A DNA stretch of 64,000 bases from assembly GCF_030053155.1 (NCBI RefSeq), contig NZ_CP125644.1, positions 62,001 through 126,000 on the forward strand. The letters are read 5' to 3'. Position 1 is the first letter of the stretch, and each line of letters opens with the position of its first letter. A program made the translations under genes and the position numbers. Positions 39,521 through 47,492 of this stretch are shown piece after piece. The notes under the pieces were generated by a model that saw nothing but the letters and a program-made list of their open reading frames with translations, was not told where the DNA came from and searched no databases. The DNA comes from Rhizobium sp. BT03. GTDB taxonomy: Bacteria; Pseudomonadota; Alphaproteobacteria; Rhizobiales; Rhizobiaceae.

Positions 39521-40643
39521 AGGGATCTGCAGCATCGCGTAATCCATCACCGAGGAAATTGAGGGCAAGCACCGTGACGATCACCGCCAGGCCCGGAAGA
39601 AACAGCCAGGGTGCGCTCGAGACCGCGAGAATGTTCTGCGCCTCCTGCAGCAGCACGCCCCAGCTGACCACCGGCGGCCGCAGACCGATGCCGAGGAAGG
39701 AGAGCGCGGTTTCGGCGAGAATCATCGTCGGAATGGCGAGCGTGACCGAGGCGATGATGTGGCTCATGAAGGACGGGACCATGTGCCGCCAGATGATGCG
39801 CATCCTGGAGCAGCCATCGAGATGGGCGGCGATGACGAAGTCCTCGGTCTTCAGCGACAGGAAGCGTCCGCGCACCACGCGCGCCAGATCGGTCCAGCCG
39901 ATCAGCGACAGGATGATCGTGATCCAGAGATAGACGAGGATCGGATCGGCGCTGATCGGAACGGCAGCCGCAAGGCCCATCCATAGCGGGATGGTCGGGA
40001 TCGAGTTGATGAGCTCGATGCAGCGCTGGATGACATCATCCACCCAGCCGCCGTAAAGACCGGAAATGCCGCCGAGGATGATGCCGAGGACGAGGCTGAT
40101 CGCCACGCCGATCAGGCCCACGGACATCGAAACACGTGTGCCATGCACCGTCCGGCTGAAGACGTCGCGGCCCAGCCGATCGGCGCCGAACAGATAGAAG
40201 GGTTTACCCGCCTCGACCGGGCCGATCAGGTGACGGTCGAAATCGAACAGTCCCCAGAACCGATAGGGTTCGCCTTTGACGAAGAAACCGACGGGAATGA
40301 CGACGGCCGGATCGGGCACGTAATTGCGGCTGAGCGCGATCGGGTCGACCTTCATCGAATAGCCGTTGACGTAGAGCGCATGAAACTGCCCCGCCGCGTC
40401 GTAACCGGCGACCTTGAGCCGCTGGGGCGGTGCATAGGTGTAGCGGGAATCATAGGTCTGCGATGAAACCGGGGCGATCACCTCGGCAAACAGGGCGACC
40501 AGGTAAATCAGCAGGATGACGACCCCTGCCCCAAGCGCCAGCCGGTGGCGGCGGAAGCGGCGCCAGATGAGTTTCCACTGGCCGGCGATCGCATCGGAAT
40601 TGCGAACACGTTCAGGTATCAGTGCGATGGCTTGATCGGTCAT
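39510..40643 (-). CDS. ABC transporter permease (OppC-like)
   Basis: A 377-residue permease. One N-terminal helix (about 35-58), then an unusually long periplasmic loop (about 60-165), then five helices containing the EAA loop (HLDGCSRMRIIWRHMVPS region) that docks on the ATPase. The long first loop is typical of the subgroup found with large SBP family 5 binding proteins. Encoded 12 nt after the first permease. Confidence 0.92.
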   Translation of the reverse strand: MTDQAIALIPERVRNSDAIAGQWKLIWRRFRRHRLALGAGVVILLIYLVALFAEVIAPVSSQTYDSRYTYAPPQRLKVAGYDAAGQFHALYVNGYSMKVDPIALSRNYVPDPAVVIPVGFFVKGEPYRFWGLFDFDRHLIGPVEAGKPFYLFGADRLGRDVFSRTVHGTRVSMSVGLIGVAISLVLGIILGGISGLYGGWVDDVIQRCIELINSIPTIPLWMGLAAAVPISADPILVYLWITIILSLIGWTDLARVVRGRFLSLKTEDFVIAAHLDGCSRMRIIWRHMVPSFMSHIIASVTLAIPTMILAETALSFLGIGLRPPVVSWGVLLQEAQNILAVSSAPWLFLPGLAVIVTVLALNFLGDGLRDAADPYEY

Positions 40644-40655
40644 TGGTATCGTTCC

Positions 40656-41642
40656 TCAGCCATTGCGAATGCGTGAATCGAGCCAGGCGAGCAGCAGGTC
40701 TGAGATCAGCGTGCCGATCAGCGTCAGCATGCTCATCAGCAGGATGAAGGTGCCGGCGAGATACATGTCCTGGGCAAACAGGGCGTTGAGCAGAAGCGGC
40801 CCCGTGATCGGCAGGCTGAGGACGATGGAGACCACCACCGAACCCGAAACGAGGTGCGGCAGCACCCAGCCGACCGTCGAGACGAAGGGGTTGAGCGCCA
40901 CCCGCACCGGATATTTGAGCAGCAGCCGGATTTCGCTCAGGCCCCGGGCGCGCGCCATGTCGACATAGGGCTTGTTGAGCTCGTCGAGCAGGTTGGCGCG
41001 CATGATGCGGATCAGCGCCGCCGTCGCACCGGTGCCGAGCACGACGACCGGGATCCACATATGCGAGATGAGATCGCCGAGCTTGGCCCAGCTCCAGGCA
41101 GCGTTGATATAGAGGGGCGAAAACAGCCCGCCGACGCTTTGGCCGAAATACTGGGCCGAGACGAACATCAACACCAGCGCCAGCAGGAAATTCGGGATGG
41201 CAAGGCCGAGAAAGCCGAAGAAGGTGGCGAAATAATCGCCGAGCGAGTATTGCCGCACGGCCGAATAGATGCCGATCGGAAAGGCCACAGCCCAAACGAA
41301 GAGCAGTGTGGTGACCGAGACCACCATGGTCAGGCCCATGCGTGCCCAGATCAATTCGCTGACCGGCTTGTTCCAATCGAGGGACTGGCCGAAATCGCCA
41401 TGCAGCAGGATGCCGCTGATCCATTTCCAATATTGCACCGTCCAGGGTTGATCGAGGCCATAGCGCTCGCGCAGGCCGGCGATGACGCCGGGATCGATGG
41501 TCTCGTTCTGCGAGGCAAGACGCGCGGTCATCGCGGTCAGGAAATCGCCCGGCGGCAGCTGGATGATGATGAAGGTCACGACCGAGATCGCGAACATCAT
41601 CGGGATCATGTAAAGCAGACGTCTGATGATGAAGCCGGCCAT
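40656..41642 (-). CDS. ABC transporter permease (OppB-like)
   Basis: A 328-residue permease with six helices, the N-terminal IIRRLLYMIPMMFAISVVTF segment typical of OppB/DppB, and an EAA loop (YVDMARARGLSEIRLLLKYPVRVALNP, in part) at about 215-240. I chose ATG 41642, which has AAGGAG 8 nt upstream, over a TTG at 41648. Confidence 0.92.
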   Translation of the reverse strand: MAGFIIRRLLYMIPMMFAISVVTFIIIQLPPGDFLTAMTARLASQNETIDPGVIAGLRERYGLDQPWTVQYWKWISGILLHGDFGQSLDWNKPVSELIWARMGLTMVVSVTTLLFVWAVAFPIGIYSAVRQYSLGDYFATFFGFLGLAIPNFLLALVLMFVSAQYFGQSVGGLFSPLYINAAWSWAKLGDLISHMWIPVVVLGTGATAALIRIMRANLLDELNKPYVDMARARGLSEIRLLLKYPVRVALNPFVSTVGWVLPHLVSGSVVVSIVLSLPITGPLLLNALFAQDMYLAGTFILLMSMLTLIGTLISDLLLAWLDSRIRNG

Positions 41643-41743
41643 ATTCAAGCTCCTTCAACCGGCGATCGCCGCTCGGTCTGGGTGATGGGGCGGGGCTGCT
41701 GCCGGAATGGCGCCACGGACGCCATTCCGCCGATCGGATGTCT

Positions 41744-43669
41744 TTATTGCTGGTAGTAGAAGGTCTCAGGCTTTGCCGGACCCGGCGTCATATAGAAGGA
41801 CGTGCTGGGAATGACCTTCGGAACGTTGTGCATATTGGTCTTGACAATACCGACGCGATCCGGCTCGAGATTGGTGCCGATGACGTAGAACTCGTCCCGG
41901 GTGATCGCCAGCAGTTCCTTCATGGCTTCAAGCTGCTTTTCGAGCGTCGGGGCTTCCTGCACCTGCCGGTAGAGATCCATCTGCTTCTTGGCGGCCGGGC
42001 TCGGTTCCTGAGCGTTCGGATCCTTGGGGTTCTGGTAATAGAGGCCCCAGGCGGTCGCGAAGCTCGACTCGTATTCGTGCGGGAAATACCATTTGGGATC
42101 GAGCAGGCCGAGGAAGTCGTAGCCTCCGCCGCCGACCCATCCGAGGCCGTCATTGTCGTTGTTCTGCAGGCGGGAGAAGATCAGCGAGCGTTCGGCCGGG
42201 CGCGGCTGCATGTCGATGCCGACGGCCCGCCAATAGCGCTGGATCAGCTCGAGAGCGTCGACCTGGATCGGGCTGCCGGTGAGGGCATCGATCGCAAAGG
42301 TGATGCGCTTGCCGTCCTGGCCGAGGCGATAGCCTTCGCCGTCTTTCTTGGTCAGGCCGGCCTTGTCGAGATACTGATTGGCGAGGTCGACGTTATATTC
42401 CAGGTATTGCGTCGCCATCTTCTCGTCGTAGAGCGCTGTGCCTTCGCGGGGCGCTGCCTGATAGGGCTTGGCCTGCCCGGCATAGATCAGCTGATTGAGC
42501 TCCTCGCGATTGATGGCGTAGCTGAGGCCGATGCGGAAATCCTTGTTGGAGAAGACGGCGCGCAAGGCCGGGTTCTTGTGGGTCTGGTTCAGCGTGATCA
42601 GCAGCGCGTTCGACCAGGCCGGCCGGGCGATGAACAGGCCGTAACCACCCTTCTGCTGGTTCTGCACGATGACCGTGCGGGCGTCCGTCGTCTCGATGAA
42701 GCGGTTCTGCATATCGATTTCGCCGCTGATCGCCTTCAGGATGATTGCCTGCGTATCCTGCATCACGTCGATGGTGATGCTGTCGAAGTAGGGCAGCTGG
42801 TTTCCTGATGTATCCACCTTGGCATAATAAGGGTTGCGCTCAGCGACGACCTGGGTCGTGCCATTATAGGGCGCGGTCAGCACCCAGGCATCGAGGGTCG
42901 GACGGCCGAGATCGCGCCAGCGGCCGGGGAATCCGATCTTGTTGTTGAAGAGCTGGACCCAGTCGGTCGCACCGGCCGCCTTCACCAGGGCGTCGATGCC
43001 ATCGGGATTGAAATCCTTGTGGAACTGTTTGAGGTAATGCGCCGGTGCCGCCGCCAGGATATCGGAGCCGCGCACGGTCGCCATGTTCATCAGGAACAAG
43101 CCGTTCGGCGCGGCGAACTTGAAGACGACCTTGTTGTCGGCGAGCTTTTCGACCTTGACGGTCTCTCCGCCCGCGGTCAGCCAGTCGGGCGCAGCCGGCG
43201 TGATCTTGGTGTTGCGCAGCACATTCTCGTTCCACCACACCAGATCGTCGGCGGTGAAGGGCTCGCCGTCCGACCAGCGCGTGCCCTCCCGCAGGGTAAA
43301 CGTATATTCGGTGGCGTTGTCGTTGACCTCGACACTCCTAGCGATGTCGGGGATCACCTCGGTCCACTCAGGGTTCCAGCGGACCAGTCTCGTATAGCCG
43401 ATCGAACGCTCGATCTCGCTGTCGCCGCCGCCAAAGGTCGCCGTGCGCCAGGTGCCGCCATAGGTGCCGACCGATTCAAGCGGCGTCAGCACCAGCGGCT
43501 CTTTGGGCAGCCGCTTTTCCACCGGCGGCAGCTTGCCGGCATCGGTGAGCGCCTTCAATTCCGGCGCCTCCTGAAAACCGAACGCAGCCCCGGCCCAGCC
43601 GGCGCCCATGAGGATCGCCGCGGCAACGGTCGAAACAACCTGCCGCCGTAGAACTCTGACGTGTTGCAT
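41744..43669 (-). CDS. ABC transporter substrate-binding protein, family 5 (peptide/oligosaccharide)
   Basis: A 641-residue periplasmic binding protein, in the size range of the large family-5 type. A signal peptide (about 1-32) precedes the SBP_bac_5 fold (TFTLREGTRWSDGEPFTADDLVWWNENV-like region near 125-150 and EIDMQNRF later). It is the first gene of the leftward operon, with GGGAGG before its ATG and LacI-type operators upstream. Family 5 proteins carry peptides or, as several known cases, plant oligosaccharides; the glycosidase genes make the latter likely. Confidence 0.9.
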   Translation of the reverse strand: MQHVRVLRRQVVSTVAAAILMGAGWAGAAFGFQEAPELKALTDAGKLPPVEKRLPKEPLVLTPLESVGTYGGTWRTATFGGGDSEIERSIGYTRLVRWNPEWTEVIPDIARSVEVNDNATEYTFTLREGTRWSDGEPFTADDLVWWNENVLRNTKITPAAPDWLTAGGETVKVEKLADNKVVFKFAAPNGLFLMNMATVRGSDILAAAPAHYLKQFHKDFNPDGIDALVKAAGATDWVQLFNNKIGFPGRWRDLGRPTLDAWVLTAPYNGTTQVVAERNPYYAKVDTSGNQLPYFDSITIDVMQDTQAIILKAISGEIDMQNRFIETTDARTVIVQNQQKGGYGLFIARPAWSNALLITLNQTHKNPALRAVFSNKDFRIGLSYAINREELNQLIYAGQAKPYQAAPREGTALYDEKMATQYLEYNVDLANQYLDKAGLTKKDGEGYRLGQDGKRITFAIDALTGSPIQVDALELIQRYWRAVGIDMQPRPAERSLIFSRLQNNDNDGLGWVGGGGYDFLGLLDPKWYFPHEYESSFATAWGLYYQNPKDPNAQEPSPAAKKQMDLYRQVQEAPTLEKQLEAMKELLAITRDEFYVIGTNLEPDRVGIVKTNMHNVPKVIPSTSFYMTPGPAKPETFYYQQ

Positions 43670-43697
43670 TCTGTCCTCCCTACATTCTGCTTAGGTT

Positions 43698-43736
43698 ATC
43701 GTTAACGTATTCTCCTCAATTCCGAACGTTAACGTT
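43698..43736. promoter_or_regulatory. LacI-type operators in the divergent control region
   Basis: Two sites are visible. One has the core CGTTAACG at 43700-43707; the other is the perfect 12-bp palindrome AACGTTAACGTT at 43725-43736. A third, weaker, TTATCGTTATCGTAA lies near 43817-43831, close to the LacI gene start. All lie between the binding-protein gene and the lacI gene, so one regulator could repress both directions. Confidence 0.7.
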
Positions 43737-43857
43737 ATCGTTCTATCTTGTCAAAAAGATTCGCAACGACCCGATGAATGCCCATAAAGGCTTGGCTTTC
43801 ACCTGATTTATGTTAGTTATCGTTATCGTAAATTTCTTACCCTCTCAGAGACAGCCC

Positions 43858-44865
43858 TTGAGCAGCCCCAAAGAACCGGACTCCAAAATAACCATCGCCG
43901 ATGTCGCCCATGCCGCAGGCGTGTCGCCGATGACGGTATCGCGCGTGCTCAACGGCCGGGGCGGCGCCAGCGCCGAAACCAGTCAGCGCATTCTCTCAGC
44001 GGCAAACGAACTCAATTATCGCCCCAACCCCTTTGCGCGCGGGTTGCGGTCCGACCGGTCGAAAACCATCGGCCTTCTTGTTCCCGACATCACCAACCCG
44101 TTCTTTCCCGAGGTCATAAGGGGCGCCGAAGATGCGGCGAGTGCGGCCGGCTACAACCTGCTGCTGTCCAACGTCGTCGAAAACAGCAGACGGGAAGAGG
44201 AACTCATCGAAGCGCTGCTCAGGCATCGGGTCGACGGGATCATCGTCTGCAGCGCCCGGCTGCCCGATGCCGCGCTGCATAAGGCGCTCGCACCCCACCG
44301 CGCCGTCGTGCTCATCAACCGCGAGGCGCCTCCCGAAATCGCCGGAACCATCGTCACCGACTACGAGACCGGCGCGTCGCGGGCCATCGACCATCTGGTC
44401 GAGCGCGGGCGCCGCAAAATCGCAGTCGTCGCCGGGCCGCGCAGCTCCTTCGGCGGCAAGAGCCGTCTCGTCGGCTTCCGCAAGACGCTGGCCGCCCACG
44501 GGCTGAAGGCGCAGGGCATCGCCTATTGCGATCCGACGGCTGCCGGCGGAGAGGCGACGGCGGCGCAATTGCTGGCGGAAACGCCCGGCATCGATGCCCT
44601 TATCTGCTACAACGACCTCAATGCAATCGGCGCCATGAAGGCCTGCCGGGCGGCCGGCCTTGCGATCCCCGGGCAGATCGCCCTCATCGGTTTCGACGAC
44701 ATCCCGACGGCCGAACTTCTGTCTCCGGCGCTGACCACCCTGCGAGTGCAGAAACGGGAGATGGGAGAGGAAGCCGTACGCCTGCTGCTCAGCCGCATCG
44801 CCACCAAGAACCGTCAGCACGGCATCGTCATCGTTCCCGAGCTGATCGTCCGCGAAACGACCTGA
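43858..44865 (+). CDS. LacI-family regulator of the fucosidase / ABC operon
   Basis: A 335-residue repressor. Helix-turn-helix at about 10-30 (ITIADVAHAAGVSPMTVSRVLNG) and a periplasmic-binding-protein-like sensor domain after about 65. The start is uncertain. No ATG lies close; a TTG at 43858 gives normal length and leaves the operator-like repeat at 43817 outside the gene, whereas the ATG at 43810 would put it inside. The alpha-fucosidase gene follows 26 nt downstream, so both are one operon and the ligand is probably a fucosylated sugar. Confidence 0.85.
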   Translation: MSSPKEPDSKITIADVAHAAGVSPMTVSRVLNGRGGASAETSQRILSAANELNYRPNPFARGLRSDRSKTIGLLVPDITNPFFPEVIRGAEDAASAAGYNLLLSNVVENSRREEELIEALLRHRVDGIIVCSARLPDAALHKALAPHRAVVLINREAPPEIAGTIVTDYETGASRAIDHLVERGRRKIAVVAGPRSSFGGKSRLVGFRKTLAAHGLKAQGIAYCDPTAAGGEATAAQLLAETPGIDALICYNDLNAIGAMKACRAAGLAIPGQIALIGFDDIPTAELLSPALTTLRVQKREMGEEAVRLLLSRIATKNRQHGIVIVPELIVRETT

Positions 44866-44891
44866 TCGACGTTAAACAGGAGGAGTATTCC

Positions 44892-46229
44892 ATGGATGGC
44901 GACAATCTGCAGTCACTGGCCTTGGCCGAGGAGAAGAAGGCCTGGTTCGTCCATGACCGGTTCGGCATGTTCGTGCATTGGGGGCTCTATGCCCTGCCGG
45001 CACGCCATGAATGGGTGAAGAGCCGCGAAGAGCTAGATGACACCGACTATCAGAAATATTTCGATCATTTCGACCCCGATCTCTACGATCCCCGCGAATG
45101 GGCAAGGCGCGCCAAGGCCGCGGGCATGAAATATGTGGTGCTGACGACCAAGCACCACGAAGGCTTCTGCCTCTGGGACACCAAGGCCACCGACTTTAAG
45201 GTGACCAACACGCCCTATGGCAAGGATCTGCTGCGCCCCTTCGTCGACGCCTTCCGCGCCGAGGGGCTGAGGATCGGCTTCTATTATTCGCTGATCGACT
45301 GGCACCATCCCGATTTCACCGTCGATCCGCGCCATCCGCAGCGCAATCATCCCGATGCGTCGAAAATCAACGAAGGCCGAGAGATGCAGCGCTATGCCGC
45401 CTTCATGCGCGAGCAGGTGCGCGAGCTGCTGACCGAGTTCGGCCGGATCGACATCATGTGGTTCGATTTCAGCTATCCGCAGTGGAAGCTGGGCGGACTT
45501 GTCGGAAAGGGTCATCGGGACTGGGAAAGCGAGAAGCTCGTGCGCATGGTGCGCGAGCTTGCCCCGGACATCATCATCAACAACCGGCTCGATCTTGCGG
45601 GCCTGCAGCCCGACATCGTTACGCCGGAGCAATATATGCCGCGCGCCTGGCCGAAACGCGACGGCCGGCGCGTCGTCTGGGAAGCCTGCCAGACGCTCAG
45701 CGGCTCCTGGGGTTATCACCGCGACGAGGACACGTGGAAAAGCACGGAGCAGCTGGTGCAGATGCTGGTCGGCACCGTCGCCATCGGCGGCAATCTCTTG
45801 ATGAATGTCGGGCCGACGGCACGCGGCACGCTCGACCATCGGGCGATATCGGCGCTCGCCGCCTATGAGGAGTGGATGGCGCTGCACGAGCGCAGCATCG
45901 TCGGCTGCACCCAGTCCGATTTCACCGCGCCGCCCGACTGCCGCCTGACCCAGAACGGCGACCGGCTCTACATCCACCTCTTCAACTGGCCCTACAAGCA
46001 TCTGCATTTCGATGCCCTGGCCGGGAAGATCGAATACGCGCAATTCCTGCATGATGCCAGCGAAGTGACCTGGCTGCGCCCGTCCGCCAATACGCTATGG
46101 ACGAACACCCAGTTCCCGGTCGCCGAGGACGAACTGACATTCGTCCTGCCGGTACGCCGCCCCAAGGTCGTCGTCCCGGTCATCGAGGTCAAGCTGAAGG
46201 CGGGAAGTGCGGCCGGCGTTCAGGATTAA
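44892..46229 (+). CDS. GH29 alpha-L-fucosidase
   Basis: A 445-residue cytoplasmic enzyme with no signal peptide. GH29 hallmarks: FGMFVHWGLYALPARHEW (25-42), LTTKHHEGFCLWD (84-96) and the nucleophile Asp192 in IMWFDFSYP. It removes terminal alpha-L-fucose from oligosaccharides already imported. AGGAGGAG precedes ATG 44892. Co-transcribed with the upstream LacI gene. Confidence 0.95.
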   Translation: MDGDNLQSLALAEEKKAWFVHDRFGMFVHWGLYALPARHEWVKSREELDDTDYQKYFDHFDPDLYDPREWARRAKAAGMKYVVLTTKHHEGFCLWDTKATDFKVTNTPYGKDLLRPFVDAFRAEGLRIGFYYSLIDWHHPDFTVDPRHPQRNHPDASKINEGREMQRYAAFMREQVRELLTEFGRIDIMWFDFSYPQWKLGGLVGKGHRDWESEKLVRMVRELAPDIIINNRLDLAGLQPDIVTPEQYMPRAWPKRDGRRVVWEACQTLSGSWGYHRDEDTWKSTEQLVQMLVGTVAIGGNLLMNVGPTARGTLDHRAISALAAYEEWMALHERSIVGCTQSDFTAPPDCRLTQNGDRLYIHLFNWPYKHLHFDALAGKIEYAQFLHDASEVTWLRPSANTLWTNTQFPVAEDELTFVLPVRRPKVVVPVIEVKLKAGSAAGVQD

Positions 46230-46239
46230 GGCGCAGTGC

Positions 46240-46271
46240 CCTGAGCGGGCACGACATGGTGCCCGCTCAGG
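46240..46271. terminator. Bidirectional hairpin between convergent genes
   Basis: A perfect 13-bp stem, CCTGAGCGGGCAC and GTGCCCGCTCAGG, with a 6-nt loop lies between the fucosidase and the second lacI gene, which end towards each other. It has no clear T-run on either strand, so it may act with other factors, but a stop signal for both is the natural reading. Confidence 0.7.
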
Positions 46272-46289
46272 AGAAGGGCTCGGTCGGCA

Positions 46290-47348
46290 TCAGTCCTGTC
46301 TCGTGTCGTCGGACCCGATCAGACTGCCGCGGCTGACGAGCGACGGTATCTGGAGAATATGCTCGGCGGCGGTGCGGCCTTCAATTCTGGAAATGAGAGC
46401 CCGGGTCGCGATCTGACCGAGCTCCCTGCCCGATTGATCGATACTTGCGAGATTGACGAGGCCGAGGGCTGCGGTGGACGAGTTGTCATAGCCGACGACG
46501 GCGAGATCTTCGGGCACGCGCACGCCCATTTCCATCGCCAGGCTCAGCAGCGTGATGGCATCGAGATCGCTCCAGCAAAACACGGCGCGCGGCCTGTCCT
46601 TCCTCGATAGGAATTTCCGCATCGCGGCTTCCCGCTTCGGCGGAGCGATCGGAATTTTGCCGATTGGCGCGGAGGCGCCGAGCCCGCCGCGCTGCATCGC
46701 CCGTCGGAAGCCGATCTCGCGCTGGCGCACGACGGACACCGCGTGCCCTTCGCGCTCGCCGAGACTGAGCATTTCGATGTCGCGATAGCCGCGGGCCAGC
46801 AGTGCCTCCACCGCAATCTCCGCGCCGCGCTGATCGTCGGCATTGACTGTATCGAAGGCCGTGGCGCCGGCATCGTGGTAGCCGACCGCGACGATCGGGA
46901 TCTGGGCCGCGAACTTGGCGAGAATTTCCGAGGGCAGGCGCGGCGCCACGAGAACGAGGCCATCCATCTTGTAGTCGATCATCGACTCGATCAGCGACGT
47001 CTCCAGCTGCACGCGCGCATCGCTGACGCCGATCATCGCCTGATAATGCGACGGCGCCAGCACGCCGTTGACGCCGGCGATCACCTCGGGAAGGAAGGGA
47101 TTGCGGATGTCGATCAACAATACGCCGATGGTGAAGCTGCGGCCGCGCAGGCCCCGCGCCGCCCGCGAGGGGCGGTATCCGAGCGCATCGATGGCATCGG
47201 TCACCCTGGCGCGCAGCGCGTCGCTGACGCCGTAGGCGTTTCGCATCACCTTGGAAACCGCCGCGACCGATACGCCTGCATGCGTTGCCACTGTCCGGAT
47301 CGTCACACGATCGTTTCGCTGCGGCTTCTGTTTGTCTTCGACTGACAT
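46290..47348 (-). CDS. LacI-family regulator of the rhamnosidase operon
   Basis: A 352-residue repressor. Helix-turn-helix VTIRTVATHAGVSVAAVSKVMRNAYGVS in part (about 15-42) and a sensor domain with the typical LIDIRNPFLPEVIAGV and GYDNSSTAALG stretches. I chose ATG 47348 over 47402, as it gives a normal LacI N-terminus. It diverges from the GH78 gene, with two operator-like sites between. The two window LacI proteins are distinct. Confidence 0.88.
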   Translation of the reverse strand: MSVEDKQKPQRNDRVTIRTVATHAGVSVAAVSKVMRNAYGVSDALRARVTDAIDALGYRPSRAARGLRGRSFTIGVLLIDIRNPFLPEVIAGVNGVLAPSHYQAMIGVSDARVQLETSLIESMIDYKMDGLVLVAPRLPSEILAKFAAQIPIVAVGYHDAGATAFDTVNADDQRGAEIAVEALLARGYRDIEMLSLGEREGHAVSVVRQREIGFRRAMQRGGLGASAPIGKIPIAPPKREAAMRKFLSRKDRPRAVFCWSDLDAITLLSLAMEMGVRVPEDLAVVGYDNSSTAALGLVNLASIDQSGRELGQIATRALISRIEGRTAAEHILQIPSLVSRGSLIGSDDTRQD

Positions 47349-47444
47349 GGACTCTCTGGCTTGCGGCTGCGGGCCGCCGACAATCGCCCGCGGAATCACC
47401 ATGGCAGACTGGCGATGAAATTTCTATTGCGCTTCGCAAGAAAA

Positions 47445-47474
47445 TGTAGAACGTTATATGGAGAACGTTCTACA
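47445..47474. promoter_or_regulatory. LacI-type operators before the rhamnosidase gene
   Basis: A perfect 11-bp inverted repeat, TGTAGAACGTT and AACGTTCTACA, separated by 8 bp. It also reads as two adjacent LacI sites, each centred on AACGTT (the second, AGAACGTTCT at 47462-47471, is fully palindromic). A TTATAT at 47454-47459 may be the -10 of the rhamnosidase operon, placed so that repressor would block it. Confidence 0.75.
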
Positions 47475-47492
47475 ATTCATCGGGAGGATGTG

